Part shown: in pieces, positions 12,753 through 23,726 of the stretch | Position numbering within the stretch: position 1 is the first letter of the stretch | Layout of the letters: every line of letters starts with the position of its first letter | From: Spongospora subterranea f. sp. subterranea | Lineage: Eukaryota > Endomyxa: Phytomyxea > Phytomyxea > Plasmodiophorida | Direction: 5' to 3' | NCBI GenBank assembly: GCA_049724395.1 | Contig: JAUGWO010000113.1 | Span: forward strand, 62,001 to 126,000 | DNA length: 64,000 bases | Notes under the pieces: model-generated | Told to the model about the DNA's origin: nothing | Seen by the model: only the letters and a program-made list of their open reading frames with translations | Databases searched by the model: none | Made by a program: the position numbers and the translations under genes

Positions 12753-13689
12753 GCTGCTTGCAGTAAACTCGAAACTCTGGATAGGCAATGTAATCGGGTG
12801 GGGGCAGGTCCCATTCGGTATGGTCGTAGGACAGGTTATGTTGCTGAATCCAGCTGGTCTAATAGGTTTCCTTCATTGGATACCCAAGCTACTTGTAGCG
12901 GCCAGGCGGAAGTAGGGAAAACCTGGTAGTACACAGGATTACCCGACCCATAAGAACCCGCGAACCTTTGTAAAACATACCATACCATGCGATCGACGAA
13001 TCAGAGGTCTCTGCGTTGAATCGCTCGATAATTGGTCGGGTGGTTGGCACACAGCCCTCAGAGCCAACCGCCCTGACCGCATGTGCACTGCCTCTCGTCG
13101 TATCGTCAGGTGATTTGTCGGTGATTTGCACCACGTCTGGCGGGTCTGCATCTTCGAGCAGAAGGGAGGCGAGCTGTGATTTACCTCCGTCCATGAATAG
13201 TGATGTTTCGGTTGTCTCAATTAAACAGGTGCAGTCAACGCTTCACAAATTTTTTCAGTCAGTGTTTCATTGAGGAAAATGGATCTAAATTCATTGCTGT
13301 CGCCTGTCAGCGCACAGTCGCTGAGCGACTGCTGTGCAAAACATGTGGGAAGAAGTGTCAAACGACATAGGCACTGATAGCGCATCGAATCGTCTGTTGA
13401 TGGATGAAATCAAACCTGTTGACAATCACCCAATCCTCGATTCCCAAGTGGTAAGTTTCATTGTCGCGTTTATCGTTCAATGCCTTTTGGATTCGACACG
13501 TTCGAGAACTCATTCGTTGCACTGGAATGCTGTTGGATCCACAAACTTCAATAAAGAGCTCTCCTTAGATTTATTCATTGTCGAATTGTTAGGGAGCTTA
13601 GAATTTTGGGTTTTTGAGACATTTTTGTATCACTCAAAAAATGCTGTGTTTAACACCCTGAACCCCGGAATGCGAATTTTTAAGCTTAG

Positions 13690-14035
13690 CAATCGTCGCT
13701 GCCTTTCGACCAGGGTTCGAACATCCAACATTTCTCGATACAAAACACCGCATTCACTGACCAATGCGAAAGTATTTTTGATTTCCCACAGTTTTTGTAT
13801 CACTCATTCGGCATATATCTACAGCCTTCATTCGACAAACTGCTTGACACGCTATCGATGACAATCTGATTGACCATAAGACATTTGGTGAGATGCCTGA
13901 TAATGGTGATGGACACAGTGATCAACGGCCAACCAGAGTTTTTATTTTGTCCTGAAGGTGACGACTCAAACCCCCGAACCTGAGTTCAACGACTGATGTC
14001 GGAACCAATGAAGAATGAGGCCCACATCTGAAGTT
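13690..14035 (+). repeat. left arm of a widely spaced inverted repeat
   Basis: About 340 bp that recur in reverse complement at 18335-18690 with roughly 90% or more identity by eye (shared blocks include GGTTCGAACATCCAACATTT and GATGCCTGATAATGGTGATG). The arm is followed by TACTAATACTTTCAG, a textbook branch point and acceptor. The two arms flank the chromovirus fossil in opposite orientation, so they are not its LTRs. Confidence 0.75.
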
Positions 14036-14810
14036 ATATTATTTCGAATATGATATACTAATACTTTCAGATCCCTACTACAGAGGTTGGGGTGACTGGA
14101 GGAACCTTGGCAGAAAATGGACTATCTTGTAGCGCCAATACGTGTGACCAAATAGGTTGTCAACTACAGATCATTGGTTATTGTACCCATTAGTACGACA
14201 AGGAATACCCCTAGTATAATGACACGACAGAATACTCTGTATATCAATTTGCGACTCCTCCCGCTTCGCATCCATCACCGCCGAACAAGTACGTGCAATT
14301 CACGGTTCAGTATCCTCACTTCAATGATCATTCGGTACAACGTGCCCGAATTGCACTGAAGCAAACGCCAACAGCATCTGCGGGACTTAGATGACCTTTT
14401 GGCATCTTGGCGTCCAAAACAATCCGCTGTACGAGATTGCCTAGCTCCCCTCAATCATCCCTCTGGCTTTATTGAGTTTTGTTTATCGAGCGAGGCTAAA
14501 GTTCACTGGCCTGAGAACGAAGGTGTTCGCGTTGCCAGAAGTGTCTCATAGATTGTCGGCCGCTGCAATACAGTAAAAATCTCAATTACAGTTGTCCCAT
14601 ATCAGCGCCCAACCCTGACTTTGAGCGCCTTAGACCCTGGTCAAATCGATGTTATGGGTATTGGCGTAAACAGAGAGCTTCAAATGACGATTTAAAGCCA
14701 GGAAAACTTGAAGGGATCAAAACTTTAAAGCGATAATCACATTACCGGTTTGCCAGAGTGTGATCCTGGCGCCATATCCCTACTGTACTTCTCGCCCTTT
14801 TTCTGAAGAG

Positions 14811-15143
14811 CTGTTGTCGTCTAAGGACAACTGGCCTGACGTCGGAGGTACAAGGTCTGGCTGTCCTTCTCAAGGAAGGCCTGATCACAGATGTAGAGTA
14901 TGAGAATATAAAGCGATCAGCACTTCTGCGCTTCAAGAAGGGCATTAGCCCTGACGTTTGTGCCTGTATAGCACCCACAGCGAAAGTGATTCAAGCTCCT
15001 ACCGCTTCCTCACGTCCACAACCATTAAATCCCCGTTTGTCGTCGTCTGCCAGTAGAAAACAACTGAAAATTTTATTCAAAGCACTGATTGTGTTGGAAC
15101 GCTCGTCGAATTGTAAGGCTGAAACAACGACATCTCAAACATG
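14811..15143 (+). CDS. ORF fragment with SHOCT-like motif
   Basis: An open frame of about 110 codons contains LAVLLKEGLITDVEYENIK followed by a basic, Ser/Pro-rich tail. The motif matches the SHOCT domain pattern (LL..GLIT..EYE..K) well. It lies between the inverted-repeat arm and the chromovirus fossil; it may belong to a retroelement or to a host-like gene carried by it. No start codon is assigned and function is unknown. Confidence 0.35.
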
Positions 15144-15789
15144 AATACACCGATACTTTGTGCCAGGAATAATTACCTCAAGGACGACTGGGAAGGTCAA
15201 TGTTCCAAAGATTATCCCACAGCTCCCTGTTGATGATCTCACATGCTCAACGTGCGACGGACGATGCAAGCATTTGTACAGCACATGAGAACCAAGGAAT
15301 CCATTCATTGACCGGTCCCGAAAACCAAGAGTTGGTAATGCACGTTTTGTAGAATTTGAGATCTCACATCCCGCTCACGCCATGTCATCAGACGCTGAGA
15401 AAAGAATAAAAACTAGCAAATCGAAGCGAAGAAGACGTTATGATTTGAGTACAAGCGTCAAATCGTAGAGGAATTTGGTACTTTCCTCATCTTGTCCAAA
15501 GAAAACAATGAGAAAACCAGTCTGGGCTACAAGAATTTCAGCGCACCTTCATCGTGGTCGCCGAGATGAATTATCCAGTAGTCCTTCCCTTACCGTTTTT
15601 CGAAGACCATGGTTTTCGACATTAATCTGTCTCGATCGCTGATAAGGACTTGTAGATCGGGGGTAGAATTTCCTCTTGTTCGAATCCGATCCGCTGGGAA
15701 GGAAATTAACGAACTGGCACGTTCCGCCACACGAAGGCCCAAGTGATGAAGAAACCATTGGTGGAAGTGATGAGGAGGTTTCTGTTATT

Positions 15790-18190
15790 CGTCGGGTAAT
15801 TGGAGTTTTGTGATATTCCTAACGGCGACTGCGGGAGCTTCCGGGATCACGTCGATGCTTTACGAACAGGGTTCGAGTTGGTTCGGAAGTATAACGGCAA
15901 ACTAAAGGGTAGGACTAGAACGAGCTTGACTGGTTTGAACAGGGTTCGAATTGGTTCATTGGGAACGAGCTTGACTGGTTTGGACTCTAAAGCAGGCATC
16001 AGGACTAACGATGACAAAGTAACTGCCATTCGCGATAATCCTGCTTGACGGGTTTTCGCGCCGTACAGCGCCACTGAGTTCGTTGCCCTCGATCATCGTT
16101 TATCTGGACGGATGCGTCTCAAGCAGCATTTAGTGACATGAAGGAAGGTCTGGGTTCTGCCCCAGTCCTGCGAAATCCTGATGAATCCCTACCTTACATT
16201 GTTGGAACTGATGCCTCTCAACTTGGACTTAGAGCAGTTCTACAACAGCATCATGATCAAGGTAAGCTCTGCTCGGTCGCTTACTGCTCTTGCTCATTAA
16301 CTCCTGCCGAAAAGAACTACATTGTGCCTGAACTGGAGGCACTACGACTGTTTTCGCCCTCACCAAGTTTCGACCCTATGTTCATGGCGCTCTGTCACCG
16401 TCAAAACCGATCAACGATCTTTATTGTGGCTGCAGACAGCGACTCATCCGTCACGTCTTGTCCGATTGGGCTCTGCTCCTGTCCGATTATGATTTTGAGA
16501 TGGTCTATTGAAAGGGATCCACGAATGCCGTTGCAGATGCACTGTCGCGACATCCATTGCCGGTTGATTTCCACCAATTCTGCGACATGTCTCGATGCTA
16601 ATGGTCTCATGAATGATCTCGTCGAGGGGATACAGAGCAAGCAGGTCGATCATTCCGATGAGCAGGATGATCCCTCTGTTGATGAATTGGAGCTGACCAA
16701 CGTTATTCAGTGTTAAATCCAGGACGAGTTGGATCATCAAGTACGAGGTCAATTGTTGAATAAGTCGGGAAGCACATTGGCACTATCAAAGGCGTATCGT
16801 TCTCTTTTGACTCATCTCCAGAATCGAAGTTCAATTTCGGAGTCCGGATTGATCACAAGGTGTTCGTACCGCTAAACCTCCGACCAAAGGTTTTGAGTCG
16901 ATTTCATTCTTCACACTGAATCCTTGGTCATCAGGGACGAGACCGTATGGTGCCACTCATGTCCAAGCGATACCTCTGGATTGGGATAACAAATGATGTT
17001 ATCGGGTGGATTCGTCCCCCTGTAAGGAGTGCAGCCTGGCGAACCCCATGTGCAGAACCATTATGGATTACGAGATTCCCTGGTCATCGAGTCACCCTTT
17101 TTAGGTGATGGCGCTGGATTTTGTTGCACCGCTACCTATAACGGGGGAACAAGTACTCACTAACGATGATGGATGTCGATACCATATTGGGCAGAGGCGA
17201 TTGCTGTTCCCGACCAGTCGGCCATCACGTTAGCGAGAACGTTCTTTGAGGGGTTCATCTGTGTGTATGGATGTCCAAGTCGAACCCTTACTGACCAGGG
17301 ACAGAATTTCATGTCGGTTGATTTCGCAGAATTGACCAAACTGCTTGGGATACATCAGATGAGGACAACGGCTCAGCCCAAATTCGAATGGTTCGTTGTT
17401 ACGTGCTCTGCTGTCAGAGATCGACCCATCGAAACTGGGATCAACATGTGCCCGCAATCATGTTCGGGTATCGTACAGGTGTCTTAAGAAGTTTAGGAGA
17501 TACTCCATTCCATTTAACATTTGGACGAGATCCTATCTCACCTCGGATCTCAACAATATGAATGCTATCTCGCCTGTAGGCCGGGACTCATGTTGTTCGT
17601 CTTCAACAAGCTCTTCAAGAGGCAGAATATAATCGTGAGATGGTGGTCAGAAGGTCTAATAACCAATTCAATCGCGGAAGGAAGTTGGTTGATTACAAAG
17701 TTGGAAATTTGGTCTACCGTCATTCACCAGCTGTTCCCAAAGAAGTCAACAAGAAGCTTCATCGTCATTGAACTGGACCGTGGCGTGATTCTGAAGTTTA
17801 AGTGATATTCTGTATCGAGTTCGAGTACACCATGAATGGCAATGAGGTTGTACAACATGTTCAACGGATGCGACATGTTGGGATATTTCAACAGGGCTCT
17901 TCCGATTCTACAACAGTTGCCCACGATGCTGAAAAACGAGTTGACGCGGGCGCCGATCCCGAGTATGAAGTCGAGTAGATCGTGAAACAGAGGACACGGC
18001 GTGGAGAACGAGAAGATTTCATTAAGTGGAAAGGGTATGATGAATCGTATAACACATGGGAACCAACCTCTATGCTCAACGATGCTGCGTTGGCGGCAAT
18101 TCTTAAACGGCGGTTTTTCAATAATATCGTCTTGGGGAGATATGCTGATGGAACATCAGTTGCCGTCACGAAGATGACTCTACAGGGTGA
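15790..18190 (+). mobile_element. Ty3/gypsy chromovirus fossil (RNase H, integrase, chromodomain)
   Basis: Broken chromovirus on the plus strand. Recognisable parts in order: RNase H (about 16138-16420, with VGTDASQLGL and LTPAEKNYIVPELEAL), integrase core (about 17185-17370, with YGCPSRTLTDQGQNF and AELTKLLGIHQMRTTAQ), and a C-terminal chromodomain (about 17975-18110, with EDFIKWKGYDESYNTWEP). The chromodomain places it in the chromovirus branch. Reverse transcriptase is not clearly readable. There are many breaks and no LTR pair was seen, so it is old and immobile. Confidence 0.82.
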
Positions 18191-18334
18191 CCACCAACGT
18201 CGAATTCCTGGAGTAATTTTTATTTTAGTTAATCGAGTCTTATCAAGTTTTTCTTTTTTATTAATGTCGCTAGTTGTATTACTATATACGACAAACGGCA
18301 CCACCAGACTGGTCATATTGCCTGCAATTATACT

Positions 18335-18690
18335 GTTTTCGGGTTCAGATGTGAGTCTTCATTCTTCATTAGTTCCGACATCAGTCGTTGAACTCAGGTT
18401 CGAGAGTTTGAGTGATCACCTTCAGGACAATATAAAAACTCTGGTTTGCCGTTGATCACTGTGTCCATCACCATTATCAGGCATCTCTCCAAATGTCTCA
18501 TGGTCAATCAGACTGTCATCGATAGGCGTGTCAAGCAGTTTGTCGAATGGAGGCTGTTGATACATGACGAATGAGTGATACGAAACTTGTGGGAAATAAA
18601 AATACATTCGCATTGGTCAGTGAATGCGGTGTTTTGTATCGAGAAATGTTGGATGTTCGAACCCTGGTCGGACATATTCAACAACACTTT
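18335..18690 (-). repeat. right arm of a widely spaced inverted repeat
   Basis: Reverse-complement counterpart of 13690-14035. On the minus strand it has an open stretch containing YHSFVMYQQPPFDKLLDTP and TFGEMPDNGDGHSDQ, suggesting the repeated sequence came from a coding region of unknown function. Confidence 0.72.
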
Positions 18691-18889
18691 TATCGCGACA
18701 AGTTCGTAAAGAGGAAGGAAATGGACTTTGGTAAAGACCGGCACTGCATGACAAGGTTCATGAAGGCAGGATATCCTGTTCGAGAAATGGTGCCATGTTT
18801 TGAAGGGTGTAATCATATCAAAGCTGATATTGACCAGTTGCGCCATTCTTCCTTCATCGGCTTCTGTCGTCATTTGATGGTAAGAGACA

Positions 18890-19740
18890 AGATAGAATGA
18901 CAATGACGCCCCTCATCGGTCAATGGAGAAAAAGCATTCCGCACTCAATACGGCTTGTACGAATACCTTGTCATGCCGTTTGGATTGGCAAATGCCCCTT
19001 CCGTATTCCAACGATTGATGGACAATGTTTTCGCAGACTGCATTGGAGAATTTGTCAGCGTATACCTCGACGATATAGTCATATATTCAGAAACGGAGGC
19101 CGATCATGCCAAACACGTTCGCTTAGTCTTACAGCTTCTAGGAAAACACAGGCTATTCGCTAAGCTCGAAAAATGCGAATTTTATCAGCAACGAATCCGT
19201 TTCCTTGAATACGTACTATCGCATGAGTCCTTGGAAATGGATATGGACAGAGTGTCGGCAGTTCTCACATGGCCCACACCACGATCAATCAAGCAAGTTC
19301 AATCGTTTCTGGGATTCGCTAATTTTTATAGAAATTTTATTCAAAACTTTTCAAAATTTTACCTGACCACTTCACGAGTTGTGCCGAATGGAAGCAGAAT
19401 TTAGGTGGACCAACCGAACTCAAACCGCGTTCTCTTCACTCAAACTGGTTTTTTCATCCGCATCGGTTTTGGCCAACTTCGGCCCCCCATCACCACCCAC
19501 CATCATCGAATCCAATGCATCGGATTTCGCACTCGGCGCCATTATATCCCAAACCCACCCGGAAGGGGATCGATCTGTAGCTTTTTTTTCCAGACAACTC
19601 ACTCCCGCCGAACTAGATTACCAGATATACGATAAGGAGTTACTGGCGATCATTGCGACTTTCGAACAGTGGAGACATTTTCTGAGTGGATCGGCTCTAA
19701 CAATTACTACAGTCTCGGAAATATATCTGCCAAGCTCCTC
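18890..19740 (+). mobile_element. Ty3/gypsy fossil, reverse transcriptase and RNase H
   Basis: Clear gypsy polymerase: YEYLVMPFGLANAPSVFQR, the catalytic YLDDIVIYS, FLGFANFYRNFIQNFSKF of the connection region, then RNase H with ALGAIISQTHPEGD and LTPAELDYQIYDKELLAI. The best-preserved retroelement segment in the window but still broken, and it ends abruptly against an inverted fragment near 19700. Confidence 0.88.
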
Positions 19741-19960
19741 CGTTTCTGGTTTGGATAATAAATAAAATTGGTCCAAACGGTGGTGTGTTGTCTGGTACAA
19801 GGTCAATGGTGCAATCATAGGCTTGATGGGAAGGGAGCTGATCTGCGTTTTTCTTCATAAAGACATTTGCAAAATCCATGAATTCTGATGGCTCCGGATA
19901 TTTAGCTGGCGATACTGGGGGTGCAAAGGTGTGGGGATTGTCAGTTTCCATAGTCATTAT
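19690..19960 (-). mobile_element. Ty3/gypsy fossil, start of reverse transcriptase, inverted
   Basis: Minus-strand fragment reading [20 protein letters not shown] and YDCTIDLVPDNTPPFGPI, the linker that precedes the RT palm in gypsy elements. It lies in opposite orientation between two plus-strand gypsy fragments, so this locus is a mosaic made by more than one insertion or rearrangement. Confidence 0.72.
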
Positions 19961-19989
19961 CATCACGGCTGTGTTGGGGGAACTGGGAC

Positions 19990-20310
19990 GTACGTTTCCT
20001 TGGCAATCACCCACTAGAATTGGGAGAGATCGCCAATCGGTAGAAGGGTTATCAGTAAAAGAGTTCGTCAAAACATGCGAAACGTGCGCCAGGTGTGAAG
20101 TACCTCGCCAAAAACCAGCAGGTCTTCTGCAGCCTTTACCCATCCCTTCGGGGCCCTGGTCCTCAATCTCTGTGGACTTTATTGTCAAACTGCCGACATC
20201 CAAGTGCTATGATTCAATTCTCGTAGTAGTCGACCGATTCACGAAAATGTCCAACTTCATTTCTTGTAACGAAAAATGCAACAGCCAAGATTTGGCTAAA
20301 ATGATATAGA
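19990..20310 (+). mobile_element. Ty3/gypsy fossil, integrase N-terminal part
   Basis: Reads [17 protein letters not shown] (zinc-binding CxxC of the integrase HHCC domain), [20 protein letters not shown] and [15 protein letters not shown], the beginning of the catalytic core. Truncated immediately after by the short inverted-repeat element at 20311. Confidence 0.8.
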
Positions 20311-20771
20311 AAATAAGGTTTTTTAAGGTTTTTGAAACAATGCGCAAGTAGAGGTATCCATTACGAGCTTTGGAACCAACTCCAAAGCTCATCATGGACG
20401 ACGAGATGATCGATACCTTGCAAGAAGAGCGCTATCCATCGATCGATCAGGATCGTTGATGCCTGAGGCTTCGTGTTTGTGCCAGCGACCGGGTCAAGTG
20501 CTTCAGCTCCTGTCCCTCACGATGATGCATCCAAAAGAAAGAATTGTGGACGATGTTCGTCCCCAATGGAGTTCAGAAGAAGAAGATCTTGATGCCAACG
20601 ATGATCAGCCTCAGCAAATTGAATAATACAATGGATGAGATAAGTTCGAAACCCAGCAAAACTGGTGTTTTCACCAGAAATCTACTCCGACGCAAAAAGT
20701 GGAAATACGGCATGATGATGAAAAACCTTAACAAAAGAGGTTTTTAAAATGAAAAACCTAAAACCTTATTT
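20311..20771. mobile_element. MITE-like element with about 20-bp terminal inverted repeats
   Basis: The left end, AAATAAGGTTTTTTAAGG (20311-20328), matches the reverse complement of the right end (20752-20771, AAATAAGGTTTTAGG), and the subterminal TTAAGGTTTTT is mirrored near 20720. Total length is 461 bp. The interior contains short open frames, including a Lys-rich one, but no transposase. No target-site duplication could be made out. It interrupts the gypsy integrase fragment. Confidence 0.6.
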
Positions 20772-20799
20772 CAGTTTTCCCACTTCTTTCTTTTGGGCT

Positions 20800-21000
20800 G
20801 GGCGCGGCTTCTTTTCCCACCGCCGTCAGTATTTCGATGGCGGATTGCACTCCGAAAACGACGGTGGAATGACCTATAAATAAAGCTCAATCAGTATACA
20901 GAATCAACAGAGCAGGATGTGGCACGTTGAAATTCTCGAACTGTTTTTCTTCTAATTTATTCAACGCTGTCGCAATAAGTTCGTAAATCATGGGCGAAGA
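20800..21000. other. short intergenic stretch, nothing recognised
   Basis: No gene or repeat recognised between the MITE-like element and the unidentified minus-strand gene. Confidence 0.5.
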
Positions 21001-21001
21001 C

Positions 21002-21706
21002 CTAAATATACGAATTGTCAATTGTGGCTGGTGATATTATAACATTGGGCGACACGCCTCTGCTAACTGTGCCATTGATTAGCGATTCGATCATCGCACA
21101 GGCATGGATTAAAACTTTTAACAAGCTGTCCATTCTTTCTTTCCGAGAGATCGGCGCCAGCACATGGCCGATACTTCCCGTAGCCAGACTTGAAAACAGC
21201 CTCGACCATGTACAATTCGCCATCCTTTTTGAAAAGTCGCCCTGGCCTGATATTCTCCTGTCGCTCAGGGTACGACGGAACCATCGCTGCTGCAACGACT
21301 TCAACTTTTGAGCGTCTGTAATCGCTCCAGATACACACGAGCTTTGATCATCCAGACACTGCAATGCTTTTCCTGCCCACGTTGCCTGCAGACTATCCAC
21401 ATCAGCGGACCGAGCTGTGTGCAGGAAGTTCACGAAACTCGGCAAATCCATTCCTGCAAACTAGAGTAAATATTTCTTATAAAGGTAGGTCGTCATGCAC
21501 ATACCAGCTGACAGCGATGAATTGACTATAGCATTAAATGACTCGCTGTGAGAAATTGCATCATCCACATCAATATCTTTGGTGATGTTAAGTACTTTTC
21601 GAACGCGCGCCGCGAGCGAATTTACAACTGCGTCGTCTTCGACTGCAGAAGTGGGGTATTCATCCGCTTGTTCGATGTTGCTGGTCATTGATTCGAACGC
21701 AGCCAA
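21002..21706 (-). CDS. unidentified two-exon protein gene
   Basis: Exon 1 runs from ATG at 21706 (MAAFESMTSNIEQADEYP) to 21505. A 51-nt intron (21504-21454) has donor GTATGTGC and acceptor TTTGCAG. Exon 2 starts GMDLPSFVNFLHTARSADVD and continues in frame. Further on, an overlapping frame (about 21340-21065, with RPGRLFKKDGELYMVEAVF) looks more protein-like than the continuing frame, so there may be a one-base slip or another intron. No family recognised. The gene abuts the inverted-repeat and Rep-fossil block, but I see no evidence that it belongs to it. Confidence 0.45.
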
Positions 21707-21722
21707 ATAAGATGCAAATGTA

Positions 21723-22201
21723 GTTCGTTACTGGTGCAAGTTGCCGAACTCCAATGCGAAATGGAAAGATGCTCGTTTCATGAACATGAAAGGCTTCGAG
21801 AAAACAACCCATGTCTCGTTGACACCAGGGCAAATCAGTTCGAGCAACTGATGCGCCGGTGATCCAGTACTCTGGCCAATGCTTACGCCTGGACATTCAG
21901 ATGTCCCTACAGGATGAATCTTCTCAGCCTGATTGGCCTGAGCCTTTCCAGAGTCAAGGAAACCTCGAATCCCTGACAGATAGCCCTTGGCATTTCGCCC
22001 ACCTGTAGCTAAAGAAGAGCGGAACGCTGCATCGATGAACTGTTCGGATTTGTCCTGGAGTTGGACAAAATCGTGTACAGTGAACCTGTTGTCAACGAGA
22101 CAACGCAATATTTGCGTTGTCTTCTCGAAGCCTTTCATGTTCATGAAACGAGCATCTCTCCATTCGCATTGGAGTTCGGCAACTTGCACCAGTTACGAAC
22201 T
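21723..22201. repeat. inverted repeat pair (21723-21808 and 22119-22201)
   Basis: About 85 bp repeated in reverse complement with high identity, sharing CATGAACATGAAAGGCTTCG and the run around AACTCCAATGCGAA. The spacer (about 310 bp) holds a minus-strand frame with DFVQLQDKSEQFIDAAFRS. This unit lies directly upstream of the inverted Rep fossil and the two may be one composite foldback. Confidence 0.75.
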
Positions 22202-22280
22202 ACACTTCCATCATTACCTGTCTGCACATCACTAACGCAACAACACCAGGGGCGCAAAGTATCTGGACACCAATGGCGCA

Positions 22281-22849
22281 ATGGACAGTATCTGGATTGG
22301 CGGTCCTCCTGGGATTGGCAAGTCGGAGACGTGGATTCAATTTTTCGCCAGAGACAACGTCTATGAGAAGGATGGTTCGAAATGGTGGGACGGCTACACA
22401 GATGAAAAGGTGGTCGTATTTTTCAGATTGGCAGCCGTCGAATTTCGTGGACCTTATTGTTATGGTGAAGAATGTCGCTGATTCTCGTCCTATTCTTGTT
22501 CAATTGAAGGGCGGATACACCATTAGCAATAAGAGCCATGAAATTCGACGGCTGCCAATCGGAAAATACGACCACCTTTTCATCGGTGAAGCCGTCCCAC
22601 CATTTCGAACCATCCTTCTCATAGACGATGTCTGCCGAAAAATTGAATCCACCTCTCCGATTTGCCAATCCCAGGAGGACCGCCAATCCAGGTATTACGA
22701 AGTTTGTCGAGACTGTCAATCTTCTTCAGAGTAGCGCCTCGCTTCTCAATGGAGTTTATTGCCGACTGGTATTGGGCATAATCTGACGATGGTGGCGAGC
22801 AAAGAAGGTTTAAGTGCCCCACAAAACATGACGTGTGAAACATTCTCAA
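22281..22849. mobile_element. CRESS-DNA-virus-like Rep helicase fossil, two inverted arms
   Basis: Endogenous-virus-like fossil. The plus-strand arm (about 22281-22450) reads WIGGPPGIGKSETWIQFF, then KDGSKWWDGYTDEKVVVF. These are the Walker A (GPPGIGKS) and following KWWDGY block of the superfamily-3 helicase of circular Rep-encoding ssDNA viruses. The minus-strand arm (about 22790-22540) carries a second, diverged copy with WIGGPPGIGKSERW and KWWDGFTDEKVVVFSDWQ. The arms are about 93% identical by eye, with a short spacer. The endonuclease half (HUH and YxxK motifs) is not recognised nearby. Both arms are partial and broken. A Rep-encoding plasmid origin is an alternative source. Confidence 0.75.
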
Positions 22850-23726
22850 TTCCCGGCAATATGCTCAACAGGGTTTCGGTCACTAACTCGAATTGGCACG
22901 ATATGTCGAGCTAGAATTCATCGAGCTCGCCTGCGGCCCTTCGCGTTCTGAACCGAACCAGGTTGGAGTAGTTCACAACAATTTTCACGGCGTCCCTTGA
23001 GTATCCTCCTCATAAGCGCGTCTCGATGCCCTCGCGATGCTCTAAACAAACCGAAAATCGTCGTGATCGCCGCATGCACTCCGCGGAAGCTATCGGTTCA
23101 TGTTGTTGCTCATGCTCTGTTTGAACACTTCTGCGTCAGAATGGCGTCGTAGTTGCAATAGTAAAAAAACGGTCAGATTCGATGGTGCGACATGAAGTAA
23201 TCTGACAAATTCCAAAGCTGGCTTCCTGGTCTTCTGACATTTCCTGATATTTACGATAGAAATCTGTGATTTCTTCGGTAGTCTCCCACTACCTTGTCAT
23301 ATTTGCATTAGCTGTACCCGACAAATCGTCATCCTCGACATAATCTGGCGTGTCAAATAAATCGTGGATTCGACGTTTTTGCACTGTTTTCTAAATCCTC
23401 GTGTACATGTCATGATAGGCTCCGAATCGGCCATCAACATCATTTAAGAGGTCTAGGTGTGCATTTATCCAAACGGCATATCAGTTTGTTCACTTCAGCA
23501 CAACACTGAACAACCAACAGTCATTAGAACAACGACTATTCCAGAAGACGAAATCTACTATGACGGCACAAGATGTTGGTTCGAGAAAACCTCAAAAAAT
23601 GACGAAGACAATAAATGTAGCGACATGTTCAAATAATGTATTTAATGCGGGGCTCTCGCTCCCAGCGAACAAAGAAGGACTCGATTCAACTGGTATAACA
23701 AGGTGTCGCGCGTGAAATCACCCACA
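22850..23726. other. intergenic, no gene recognised
   Basis: No open frame above about 60 codons, no RNA gene and no repeat that I could recognise. Possibly further decay of the adjacent virus-like block. Confidence 0.5.

Noticed and set aside
13334-13861. 175-codon plus-strand ORF as a host gene
   Set aside because: Its second half lies in the inverted-repeat arm and it has no family resemblance; more likely mobile-element debris.
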